A DNA stretch of 64,000 nt, taken from assembly GCF_038070105.1 (NCBI RefSeq), contig NZ_JBBPBZ010000003.1:31460-95459 (forward strand), read 5' to 3'. Positions 1 through 8,050 of this stretch are shown here, piece by piece. The notes under the pieces are model-generated. The model searched no databases. It was not told where the DNA came from and was given only the letters and a program-made list of their open reading frames with translations. The stretch comes from Methylocystis sp. IM3. GTDB taxonomy: Bacteria > Pseudomonadota > Alphaproteobacteria > Rhizobiales > Beijerinckiaceae. Made by a program: the position numbers and the translations under genes. The stretch's first letter is position 1. Each line of letters starts with the position of its first letter.

Positions 1-1499
1 TTGGTGAAGGTGATGACGTTGACGACGGAGAGCTGCGCATTTGCATACCATCCGAGCCAGAGAAGTATGAAGGCGAGGTAGCTCCGACGCACCCATGCGT
101 AGAAGTTCGGGCGTCGCACGAGGAAGTCCTGGAAAAAGAAAATCGCCGTGAGCACAAGGAGAGTGATCGCCGTGAGCGCTATGTTCAGCGCGTCCTCCCG
201 CCAGATGCGCCGCCAGAGCGGTTCGTCGAGAGGACCGGCAAGAGGCGGATTTCTGGCGTGGAGGCCATCTTCGGCGAGTGGCTTTTGCTGGAGCGTGGGC
301 GTTCCCTCGATCTTGAAATAGCGCTCCGGGAGTTGGTATTTCAGATCGAAAGTAAGGAATGCTTTTTCCCGTCCGCCGATCGCGCGCTGCACGAGCAGTT
401 GGAGGCGCCAAGGTTCAGCTGGGTCGAAACGGGCGTCGGCGGGGATAAGAAAGATCCCTATCTCCGGGAGCTTCGGCGCGCCTGCGGCGGCGAAGGCGCC
501 GATGCGGGTATGGTCGCGATCACGGAAACGTATGGTCTCGGCGCCCTGGATCAACTCGAAACGGTCGAATATTCCGCCCCGGACATAGGCGGAGCCCTTG
601 AAGGAGAAACGCCCTTTGGCCGCTATTGCAATCGCCTGCTGGCCCGGGGCGAGACGCTGCTGCAATTGACTGAATTCCTGATCGCCGAGCAGGCTTCGCC
701 CAATCGGCGGAAACGAAGCCGGGGCCGCATAAAGGTCGATAAAGGTTTCTTCGGGCTCCCCCGTTTCCGGATGTTCAGCGGCCGCAGGGGGGCCGGACTT
801 CGCAAAAGCGGAATTGACTTGCGCGACCGTCAGGCGGAGCTGGCCGACCGAACCGTCGCGAAGCAATCCCTCCCAATCCGGCGGCGCCGTTGCGTCGGGG
901 TTTATTGTTCGCCCGCTCGTCGGCGCTTTAGTGGCCGGCGGACCAGCCGAAGCCTGTTCGGACAGGCGGCCGGCTTCTATGAGCTTGACCGCGGAACGTA
1001 TGACGCTGTCGCCGATCACCAGGACCGTGACGGTGGCCCCGCTTACAATATCGACCCGCGGGACAGGTTCTGCGCCGGTCGTGATGCGCGACACGTTGAG
1101 TCCGACCAGTTTTTGCATCGATGCGACGATGCGGGACTCGGGTATGCCGACGAGCACGATCGGCTCCTTGTGGTCGACAAGCTTCAAGCCCGCGATCCGA
1201 CCTTGCGGGCTGACGCCGACTATGATCTCGATGGGCTTTCCCGAATAGCCGACTGCGTTTGCGAAATCAGAGTTCAAATAGGCGAAGCCGAGCTGTTCGT
1301 TGCCTCTCAAAACGGGAATGAGCGGCGGCTCCCCTTGGGGCGCGCCGAAGCGATCGGCGCCGGGGATAATGTCTCCGGGCTGGACTTTGGCGATCAATTC
1401 GACGAGGCGACTCGCCGCACGAGCTGCATCAATATGGAAGGAGCAACACAAAGCGAGGAGGATCACGGCGCGCAAGAGGCGCTTGAGGCTTTGTTTCAA
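1..1499 (-). CDS. nosR: NosR family regulatory/electron-transfer protein, N-terminal part
   Basis: The reverse strand reads open from a TTG start at 1499 to the window edge, about 499 codons. After a hydrophobic leader there is a periplasmic region with an SGATVT motif near residues 153-158, the signature of covalent FMN attachment in NosR/NqrC-type flavin domains. The last visible segment is membrane-spanning and contains WYANAQLSVVN, which is characteristic of NosR. NosR supports expression and electron supply of nitrous oxide reductase. The C-terminal transmembrane and 4Fe-4S ferredoxin-like part, and presumably nosZDFY, lie beyond the left edge. The TTG has an AGG seven bases upstream; no ATG is better placed. 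It is divergent from the ferritin-like gene, with the intervening 146 bp available for promoters. Identification is by motif and layout only. Confidence 0.82.
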   Translation of the reverse strand, partial: MKQSLKRLLRAVILLALCCSFHIDAARAASRLVELIAKVQPGDIIPGADRFGAPQGEPPLIPVLRGNEQLGFAYLNSDFANAVGYSGKPIEIIVGVSPQGRIAGLKLVDHKEPIVLVGIPESRIVASMQKLVGLNVSRITTGAEPVPRVDIVSGATVTVLVIGDSVIRSAVKLIEAGRLSEQASAGPPATKAPTSGRTINPDATAPPDWEGLLRDGSVGQLRLTVAQVNSAFAKSGPPAAAEHPETGEPEETFIDLYAAPASFPPIGRSLLGDQEFSQLQQRLAPGQQAIAIAAKGRFSFKGSAYVRGGIFDRFELIQGAETIRFRDRDHTRIGAFAAAGAPKLPEIGIFLIPADARFDPAEPWRLQLLVQRAIGGREKAFLTFDLKYQLPERYFKIEGTPTLQQKPLAEDGLHARNPPLAGPLDEPLWRRIWREDALNIALTAITLLVLTAIFFFQDFLVRRPNFYAWVRRSYLAFILLWLGWYANAQLSVVNVITFT

Positions 1500-1645
1500 G
1501 GCGCTACCTGTCGTGAGGAATGGATGAAATGGGCTCCCGCGTGCTTTTGTGCCGCGTGGCGCCCTCTACTTATGATCGGCGCGAAACTCGACGCGTCAAT
1601 CCGTGGGCGGAAGATAGTGACGCGAATCCGTGGGACCGAAAACTG

Positions 1646-2593
1646 ATGGGCGTGCTGAAGTCTGAACCTGAAGGCGTCGTCGAATCTCTTCCGGAACTGA
1701 TGGCGATCGCGAAGGCCATGGAAGAGGAGGCCGCCATGCGGTATCGTCAACTTTCGCGACGGATGCGCAGCCTCGACAATGACGCAGCTGTGAAAGTCTT
1801 CGAGCATCTCGCGAGCGAGGAGGAGGCGCATTCGGCGAGAGTTACGGAACTGTCCGTGGCCGTAACGGGGTCTGCGCCAAAGCCGGCGGACATCCGCTGG
1901 GAGCTTCCCCCGGATCTGGAGGACGAGGGTATGGCGGATCTCGCCGTCTCGCGCCTCGTTACACCCTACCGCGCCCTGTCCATTGCGGTTCGGAACGAAG
2001 ATCGCGCCTTTGCATTCTGGAGCTATGTCTCCGCCTATGCGCCGAGCGAGGCTGTCCGTCGCTATGCGGAGCGCATGGCGCGAGAAGAGTTGCGCCATGC
2101 GTCGATTCTGCGGATGGAGCGACGAAGGGCCTACCATGGCGAACTGCGCGCGGCGGGCTTGCCGCCGGCGATATCCATGAGGGAGCTACAGGAGAAAGCA
2201 GCATCGCTGGAAGAGGGCATACGGAGGACGTGCAGATCTTTGGCGTCCGCCGCAGCGGTGAGCGGCGACGAGGCGACGGCAGATCTCCTTGGGAGAATAG
2301 CAGAGGCAGGGAGCGGCAATAGGCGGGCGTCCGTCTTTTCTGGCGTCGGCCCCTCCCCGACACAGCGTCATGGCGCGCCGGATTCGGTCGTCATGATCGA
2401 TCAGGCGATCGCAGCCTGTGAAACTGCAGCGGAAATCTATTTGCAGGCGGCGGAGTCGGCCGCCGACGAACGCGTCGCCCTCGAGGCGCAGCGTCTCTCC
2501 AAATCCGCGATCACGCGCCTGGTGGCGTTGCGGGGACGCCGAGTTGAAATAGCGCCGGTCCAATTCGAAGACAAACCGGGAACTGCTCCGTGA
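1646..2593 (+). CDS. Ferritin-like/rubrerythrin-type diiron protein
   Basis: A protein of 315 residues, mostly helical. Its N-terminal half has the ferritin/rubrerythrin pattern: an EEEAAMRYRQL helix near residue 25, an EEEAH helix about 35 residues later, and an EELRH helix near residue 150, which together could bind a di-iron centre. A second helical bundle follows (about 245-300) with less obvious metal ligands. The frame is open back to 1520, but the ATG at 1646 begins just before the conserved helix and leaves space for promoters of this gene and the divergent nosR. Rubrerythrin-like proteins act in peroxide or nitrosative stress and iron handling; the exact role here is unknown. It has no operon partner. 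Confidence 0.7.
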   Translation: MGVLKSEPEGVVESLPELMAIAKAMEEEAAMRYRQLSRRMRSLDNDAAVKVFEHLASEEEAHSARVTELSVAVTGSAPKPADIRWELPPDLEDEGMADLAVSRLVTPYRALSIAVRNEDRAFAFWSYVSAYAPSEAVRRYAERMAREELRHASILRMERRRAYHGELRAAGLPPAISMRELQEKAASLEEGIRRTCRSLASAAAVSGDEATADLLGRIAEAGSGNRRASVFSGVGPSPTQRHGAPDSVVMIDQAIAACETAAEIYLQAAESAADERVALEAQRLSKSAITRLVALRGRRVEIAPVQFEDKPGTAP

Positions 2594-2815
2594 GCGAACG
2601 AGCTTCGAGGCGACAACGAATGATCATTGCGCGAAAGTCGAGTTCCGAAAGTTGATTGCAGTTGCGAATGAAATCAATTCGGCTTACGCTATCCTTCTCT
2701 TGTAAGTTTGTAACTATAACTCTGAGAGACACGAGATTCTGAGAGGAGCGTCCCGCGATCAAGTTAAGTTGTGGACGCGTAAGTTGCATTGGCTCGATTT
2801 TTTAGGAGGAGAGCT
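2594..2815 (+). promoter_or_regulatory. Upstream region of the eCIS operon
   Basis: This 222-bp gap is clearly more AT-rich than the flanking genes. It holds a palindrome AATGATCATT (2619-2628), an inverted repeat TTGATT/AATCAA (2652-2657 and 2672-2677), a direct repeat TCTGAGAG (2721-2728 and 2739-2746), and a strong ribosome binding site AGGAGG 6 bases before the sheath ATG at 2816. A promoter for the long eCIS operon must lie here or further upstream, but I do not see a convincing consensus -35/-10 pair. Confidence 0.45.
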
Positions 2816-4747
2816 ATGGCGCAGGCGCTCAGCTATCCTGGAGTTTACGTCAATGAAATTGCGAGCGGCGTTCGTACGATCACGGGCGTCGCGACTTCCG
2901 TGGCGGCGTTTATCGGCCGGGCCAGAAAAGGGCCAGTGGACAGCGCCGTCGACATTGTGGGTTTCGGTGATTTCGAGCGCATTTTCGGCGGGCTCTGGAC
3001 CGACAGCTCCATGAGCTTTGCCGTTCGGGATTTCTTCCTGAATGGCGGCGCGCGCGCCGTGATCGTGCGCCTGTTCAACGACGGCGCGGGCGGCTCCGCC
3101 GATGCGGCGATCGAGGCGGTCGGCAATATAATCGCCGCCGCGCGGGGCGCCGCAAACGGCAAGGCCGCGAAGGACGCCGCCAAGGCCGTTTACGATCCGA
3201 TCGCCGCGGACACGGATGCGCCGCAGCCTGTCAAGGACGCCGCCAAAGGCGCGATGGATGCGATTTCAACGCTTGCGGACAATGCCGACGCCGCGGCGAT
3301 CGATGCGGCTGCGAAGAAAGCGGCCGCCTCGGCGCCAAAGGCGACAGTGCGCGTGCTCAATGTCGGCGAGCTTACATTCAAGGCTGTGAGCCCCGGCGCA
3401 TGGGCGAATAAGCTCCGCATTCTGATTGCGGCCGCCAAGCCGGCGACGGCGTCGAGCGTCGCGTCGACGCTGGGCGTGAGCGTTGGCGATCTTTTTGATC
3501 TCACCGTGACGGACCTCGATAGCAACGCCACGGAAATTTACGAAAATCTGACGGTAAAAAATTCCATGCGCCGGGTCGATCACATGCTGGCCGACTCCGC
3601 GCTGATCGCCTGGAATGGCGGGGACCTCGACAGCCAGACGCCGGCGCTTCCCGATTTCTCGGCCGTGTTCGGCGATGACCAGCTCGGCCAGAAATACGCC
3701 GAAATGCTCGCCGCCCAGAAACAACTGCCCGACCCGACCAAGGACCCGCTCAAAACCAGGAAGAAGGCCTATAGCGACGCGCTCGCGGCGATTGCCGGTC
3801 TGATCGGAGACGGCGGCGCGCTTGCTTCGGCGGATTTTCTGAAGCCCAATGGAGAGGATAAGAAGACTGGCCTTTACGCGCTGGAGCAACTCTACACGCG
3901 CGACGGCATCTTCAACCTGCTTTGCATCCCGCCCTATAATGCGGGCGGCGACGCCGATGTCGGGGTGATCGCGGCCGCCGGCGCCTATTGCGAGAAGCGC
4001 CGCGCGGTCTTGCTGGTCGATCCGCCGAGCGCCTGGAAAAGCGTCGCGGCCGCGGTGGTCGGCTTCTCGGCCGATCCCGACCAGATTGGCTATCGCGGCC
4101 GCAACGGCGCGATCTTCTTCCCGCGGCTGAAGATGCCCAATCCGCTTCGGGACAATCGCATCGAGGAATTTGCGCCCTGCGGGGTGGTCGCCGGCCTGTT
4201 CGCGCGGACCGACACGCAGCGCGGCGTGTGGAAGAGTCCAGCGGGCATCGACACATCGCTCATCGGCGTGTCCTCGCTCGCTGTGCCGATGACCGACGGC
4301 GAGAATGGCCTTTTGAATCCGCTCGGGGTCAATTGCCTCCGTCACTTCCCTGTGTTTGGCTCGATCAACTGGGGCGCGCGCACGCTCAGGGGCGCCGACG
4401 CCTTCGCCGACGAATATAAATATGTCGCAGTTCGACGAACGGCGCTCTACATCGAGGAAAGCCTCTACCGCGCGCTCAAATGGGTCGTGTTCGAGCCCAA
4501 TGACGAGCCTTTGTGGGGGCAAATCCGGCTCAACGTCGGCGCCTTCATGCACAATCTCTTTCGCCAGCGCGCTTTCAAGGGCGAAAGCGCGAACGAAGCC
4601 TATTTCGTCAAATGTGACAGCGAAACCACCACGCAAAATGACGTCAACCTCGGCGTGGTCAACATCAGGGTCGGCTTCGCGCCGCTGAAGCCCGCCGAAT
4701 TCGTCGTATTGCAACTCCAGCAAATGGCCGGCGCGATCGAAGCGTGA
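2816..4747 (+). CDS. eCIS contractile tail sheath protein
   Basis: A 643-residue sheath protein of the phage tail sheath/Pvc2-4 type. It opens with SYPGVYVNEI, the usual N-terminus of these sheaths, and its C-terminal part (FAPCGVVAGLFARTD, then NWGARTL and an IEESLYRALKW helix) is the conserved sheath core. The sheath surrounds the inner tube and contracts to drive it into the target. It is longer than typical eCIS sheaths because of an Ala/Lys-rich helical insertion at about residues 96-180 and a further variable region around 295-350; these would be expected on the outer surface. The ATG at 2816 is chosen for its AGGAGG ribosome site; an in-frame GTG/TTG further upstream is less likely. 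First gene of the operon, 11 bases before the tube gene. Confidence 0.92.
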   Translation: MAQALSYPGVYVNEIASGVRTITGVATSVAAFIGRARKGPVDSAVDIVGFGDFERIFGGLWTDSSMSFAVRDFFLNGGARAVIVRLFNDGAGGSADAAIEAVGNIIAAARGAANGKAAKDAAKAVYDPIAADTDAPQPVKDAAKGAMDAISTLADNADAAAIDAAAKKAAASAPKATVRVLNVGELTFKAVSPGAWANKLRILIAAAKPATASSVASTLGVSVGDLFDLTVTDLDSNATEIYENLTVKNSMRRVDHMLADSALIAWNGGDLDSQTPALPDFSAVFGDDQLGQKYAEMLAAQKQLPDPTKDPLKTRKKAYSDALAAIAGLIGDGGALASADFLKPNGEDKKTGLYALEQLYTRDGIFNLLCIPPYNAGGDADVGVIAAAGAYCEKRRAVLLVDPPSAWKSVAAAVVGFSADPDQIGYRGRNGAIFFPRLKMPNPLRDNRIEEFAPCGVVAGLFARTDTQRGVWKSPAGIDTSLIGVSSLAVPMTDGENGLLNPLGVNCLRHFPVFGSINWGARTLRGADAFADEYKYVAVRRTALYIEESLYRALKWVVFEPNDEPLWGQIRLNVGAFMHNLFRQRAFKGESANEAYFVKCDSETTTQNDVNLGVVNIRVGFAPLKPAEFVVLQLQQMAGAIEA

Positions 4748-4758
4748 GGGGAGACGTC

Positions 4759-5283
4759 ATGGCTCAGTTCACCGTCAATCCGCAACGCTTCGATCCCTAC
4801 AAGAACTTCAAGTTCAGAATCAAATGGGGCTCGGACTATGTCGCGGGCGTGAGCAAGATCAGCGGATTGAAGCGCACGACGGAGGTCGTCAAGCATCGTG
4901 AGGGCGGCGATCCGAGTTCGAGCCGCAAGTCGCCGGGCCGCACCGAATACGATGCGATCACGATCGAGCGCGGCGTCACCCACGACGTCGAGTTCGAGCA
5001 ATGGGCGAACAAGGTGTGGAATTACGGCTCCGGCCTCGGCAAGGAAGTTTCTCTGGCCGATTTCCGCAAGGATCTCGTCATCGAGGTCTACAACGAGGCG
5101 GGACAGCCGGCGATCCGTTACAAGGTGTTTCGCTGCTGGGTTTCTGAATTCCAGGCCACGTCCGATCTCGACGCCAATGGCAATGCGGTTCTGATCCAGC
5201 ATCTCAAGCTCGAGACCGAGGGCTGGGAGCGCGATTACGATTTGCCGGAGCCCACAGAGGGCGCGTTCACCGAGCCGGCCTGA
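4759..5283 (+). CDS. eCIS inner tube protein (gp19 family)
   Basis: A 174-residue protein of the T4 gp19-like tail tube family. It has the typical opening in which a DPYKNFKFRIKW strand is followed by GVSKISGLKRTTEVVKHREG and the conserved SRKSPGRTEYDAITIERGVT segment. It would stack as hexameric rings into the rigid inner tube that carries or guides cargo. Only one tube gene is present, unlike Photorhabdus-type systems that encode two or more tube paralogues. A ribosome site GAGGGGAG lies just before the ATG. Confidence 0.93.
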   Translation: MAQFTVNPQRFDPYKNFKFRIKWGSDYVAGVSKISGLKRTTEVVKHREGGDPSSSRKSPGRTEYDAITIERGVTHDVEFEQWANKVWNYGSGLGKEVSLADFRKDLVIEVYNEAGQPAIRYKVFRCWVSEFQATSDLDANGNAVLIQHLKLETEGWERDYDLPEPTEGAFTEPA

Positions 5284-5295
5284 GGCGTCGTCATC

Positions 5296-6003
5296 ATGCG
5301 GACGCTCTCTCCCTCGGAACTCCTCGATGTGTGCGACCTCGGCGACGGGTCGAGCCCGGCGGGTCGAGCCGTGCTGCTGCTCGATGCGGCTGACGCCAGG
5401 GACGATGACGCGGATGGGGATCCCCGCGACTGGCCCCTCGGCCTCGTCAACGGCGCGCTGCTGCGCCTGCGGGCCCAGGTGTTCGGCCCACGTCTCGAAG
5501 TGCTGGCGAATTGCCCGCAATGCGCGGCGATCTGTGAGAGCGCGCTCGATTGCCTCGCCATCGCCGCCTCGGCGCCTCGACGGTCTGGGCCCTTCCTGCT
5601 GGCCTATCGCGAGGAGCTCATCGGCTACCGCCTGCCGACCCCCGCCGACGTGATGGCCGCCGCAGATTGCGCGGCGACGCCTGCCCATGCGCTCGCCCGC
5701 CGGATCCTCCTCGACAGCGACGCAGTGGACGCGCCGGGGCTGGCCGGCGCGCTCGCCCTCGCAGTCGCCGAGGCGGACCCGCTGGCGCAAATCGAGCTGG
5801 CGCTTCACTGTCCCGAATGCGCGGCGCGCTGGACCGAGCCGCTGCACGTCATCGACATCCTGTGGGCGGAACTGCGCAACTTCGCCACGCGCCTCACGAT
5901 CGACATCGCCCGGCTCGCGCAGGCGTTCGGCTGGCGCGAGGCGGACATTCTGGCGATGAGCCCCCGCCGGCGCCAGCGCTATCTCGCGTTGTTGCCGACA
6001 TGA
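5296..6003 (+). CDS. Baseplate assembly protein, T4 gp26/gp51-like
   Basis: A 235-residue protein resembling the T4-type baseplate family found after the tube gene in eCIS operons. Two Cys pairs, CPQC near residue 75 and CPEC near residue 175, probably form a structural metal site. The C-terminus contains a helix ending in MSPRRRQRYLALL, as in other members. The proposed role is chaperone or minor baseplate component; this follows from family and position and not from a catalytic motif. Its stop overlaps the start of the next gene (ATGA), indicating translational coupling. Confidence 0.7.
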   Translation: MRTLSPSELLDVCDLGDGSSPAGRAVLLLDAADARDDDADGDPRDWPLGLVNGALLRLRAQVFGPRLEVLANCPQCAAICESALDCLAIAASAPRRSGPFLLAYREELIGYRLPTPADVMAAADCAATPAHALARRILLDSDAVDAPGLAGALALAVAEADPLAQIELALHCPECAARWTEPLHVIDILWAELRNFATRLTIDIARLAQAFGWREADILAMSPRRRQRYLALLPT

Positions 6004-6737
6004 GCGCCGAGAGCGACGCCGCATCGGCGGGAAAGGCGCCGGATCTGTTCGAGGCGCTCGTCAGCCACGAACGAGGCGACCGGGCGGCGGCGGCGCCCAG
6101 CCTGCGCCCCCGTCTGCCCTATGTGTTCGGCGCGGAGACGGGCGTCGAAAGTGAAGCGCCCGTCGATCCGGCGGCGCTATCCACGCGCCAGGCGGAGAAG
6201 CCGGCTGCGGGTCCGTTTGTCCCGCCCGCCGCCATCGGCCAGCCGTCGCCAACGATCGCCGCCGTCGCCGGATCAGACCCGCCGCCCCCGGGGTCGGCGC
6301 TGCTCGCTTCTCGTTCCGAGGCGGTGAGGCGGTCGCCGGAGCCGGAGCGGTCAGCGGATCGCAAACGGCCCGTTGCCCGAGAGGCCGAAGACGCCAACCG
6401 ACGCGGCGAGGTCGGAGCGCAGCCGCGTGACCCTGCGAGCCGCGAGCATCGCGTGTCGGAACCGGGGCCGGCGCCTTCGGAGCCGCGCGGCTCGCGCCGA
6501 GGCGAACACATTCTCGCCCGTCCGCCGATCCCGGCGATCCCGCCGATCGCCGCGACGCGGACGGGCGCGGCGCTTTTGCGCAGCGAACCGGTCATCGAGA
6601 TCAGCATTGGCCGTATCGACGTGCGCGCGGCGCCCGGACAGCAAGCGGCGCCGGCCGTGCGGGCGGCGCCGGCGCAGCCCCGGGACGACCGGCTCGCCGC
6701 CTATCTCGACCGGCGATCGCGTGGAGCCCGCTCGTGA
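6000..6737 (+). CDS. Low-complexity eCIS-associated protein with conserved C-terminal tail
   Basis: A 245-residue protein, very rich in Pro, Ala, Arg and Gly and probably disordered over its first 190 residues. The only conserved-looking part is the end: a strand-like segment EISIGRIDVRA followed by a Pro/Ala linker and a final RLAAYLDRR helix. Similar short tails terminate uncharacterised proteins at this position in other eCIS operons. The tail may be a docking peptide onto the tube or baseplate, but no function is established. It overlaps both neighbours by 4 bases, so it is certainly translated as part of the operon. Reading frame choice is supported by those ATGA junctions. Confidence 0.65.
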   Translation: MSAESDAASAGKAPDLFEALVSHERGDRAAAAPSLRPRLPYVFGAETGVESEAPVDPAALSTRQAEKPAAGPFVPPAAIGQPSPTIAAVAGSDPPPPGSALLASRSEAVRRSPEPERSADRKRPVAREAEDANRRGEVGAQPRDPASREHRVSEPGPAPSEPRGSRRGEHILARPPIPAIPPIAATRTGAALLRSEPVIEISIGRIDVRAAPGQQAAPAVRAAPAQPRDDRLAAYLDRRSRGARS

Positions 6738-8050
6738 GCAGTCCCCTCGCCATCGCTGCGGTCACCGCAATCCTCAAGGACTTGCTGAACGAGGGGCTGA
6801 TCAACAACGATCTGTCGCCGGTCGGGAGCTTCACGGTCAGCGCGCTCCCGCCGGACCGGATCACGACGGGCGAAACCGAAACCAGCCGGCTCAACCTGTT
6901 TCTGTATCAGGTCACGCCCAATCTCGGCTGGCGCAACGCGCAACTGCCCTCGCGGGACGCGCGGGGCGCGCGGCTTTCCAACCCGCCCCTTGCGCTCGAT
7001 CTCCACTACCTGCTCACCGCCTACGGCTCGGTCGACCTCAATGCGGAAGTCCTGCTCGGCTTCGCGATGGATCTCCTGAACGAGACCCCCGTGCTGACGC
7101 GCGACATGGTGCGCCGGTCGCTGACGCCGCAGAATCCGACGCCGGTCAACCTCATTCCTCCGGACCCGCAGGGGCGAACCGCGATCGACCTGGCCGACCA
7201 GATCGAGACGCTCAAGATCATTCCGCAGTATCTCAGCGCCGACGAACTGTCGAAGCTTTGGACCGCCATGCAGGCGCGCTACCGGCCGACCGTCGCCTAT
7301 CAGGTGACGACCGTGATCATCCAGGGGACGCGGCCGAGCCGCAGCCCGCTGCCTGTGCTCAGCCGGGGGCAAGGCGATCGGGGCGTGTCGACGCAACCTT
7401 CGACCGCCGCCCCCCTGCCCGCGTGGCCAACCCTCGCCGGCATCGAGATTGCGCCGGCGGCGGGCGAGGGACGGCGCGCCAGCGCCGAAATGGGCGACAG
7501 GCTGACGCTGCGCGGCGCGCTGCTCGAGGGCGACGTCGTCACCGCCGAATTCCGGCACCAGCGGCTGGCCGACCCGCTCGAACGCGTCGCGACGCCCGCG
7601 GCGGACGGCGCCAGCGCGAGCGTCGCCCTGCCCGACGCCGCGGCGGCCGCGGCCGACTGGCCGGCCGGAACCTATGGGGTGGCTCTCAGGATCGAACGCG
7701 CCGGCAAAGCGACAAGGCGCACGAACGAGCTTGCGATCGTTCTGGCGCCCCGGCTGAAGCCCCCGCCGGCGCTCGCCGCGCCCGGCGGCCAGCGGATCCT
7801 GACGATCAACGTCGCGCCGCAGATATGGCCGGGCCAGCGCGTCGACGTGCTCGTGGGCGACAATCCCTTCCAGATCGCCGTCGCGGCGAAGACGGGCACG
7901 CTCGCCGTGCCGGCGCCGGGCGTCGCCCCGTCGGACACGCCGCTGCCGGTGCGCCTCCGGGTCGATGGCGCCGAGAACAATCTCGTGCGCGATCGAATGG
8001 CGCAGCCGCCGCAGTTCGATCCGCAGCAGACCGTGACGGCGCCGCCATGA
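6734..8050 (+). CDS. DUF4255 protein, Pvc16-like tail terminator
   Basis: A 438-residue protein whose first 190 residues match the DUF4255 (Pvc16 N-terminal) pattern: an IAAVTAILKDLL helix, the stretch LNLFLYQVTPNLGWRN, then LALDLHYLLTAYG and a helix around AEVLLGFAMDLLNETPVL. In Photorhabdus and Serratia particles the homologue caps the end of the tube and sheath. The C-terminal 240 residues form beta-rich, immunoglobulin-like repeats. It begins inside the 3' end of the preceding gene and runs into the AAA+ ATPase gene, matching the usual Pvc16-Pvc15 adjacency. Confidence 0.85.
   Translation: MSSPLAIAAVTAILKDLLNEGLINNDLSPVGSFTVSALPPDRITTGETETSRLNLFLYQVTPNLGWRNAQLPSRDARGARLSNPPLALDLHYLLTAYGSVDLNAEVLLGFAMDLLNETPVLTRDMVRRSLTPQNPTPVNLIPPDPQGRTAIDLADQIETLKIIPQYLSADELSKLWTAMQARYRPTVAYQVTTVIIQGTRPSRSPLPVLSRGQGDRGVSTQPSTAAPLPAWPTLAGIEIAPAAGEGRRASAEMGDRLTLRGALLEGDVVTAEFRHQRLADPLERVATPAADGASASVALPDAAAAAADWPAGTYGVALRIERAGKATRRTNELAIVLAPRLKPPPALAAPGGQRILTINVAPQIWPGQRVDVLVGDNPFQIAVAAKTGTLAVPAPGVAPSDTPLPVRLRVDGAENNLVRDRMAQPPQFDPQQTVTAPP

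Noticed and set aside
258..1646. Plus-strand frame of 462 codons at the left edge
   Set aside because: Shadow of nosR: the opposite strand has the FMN motif and the NosR membrane segment.
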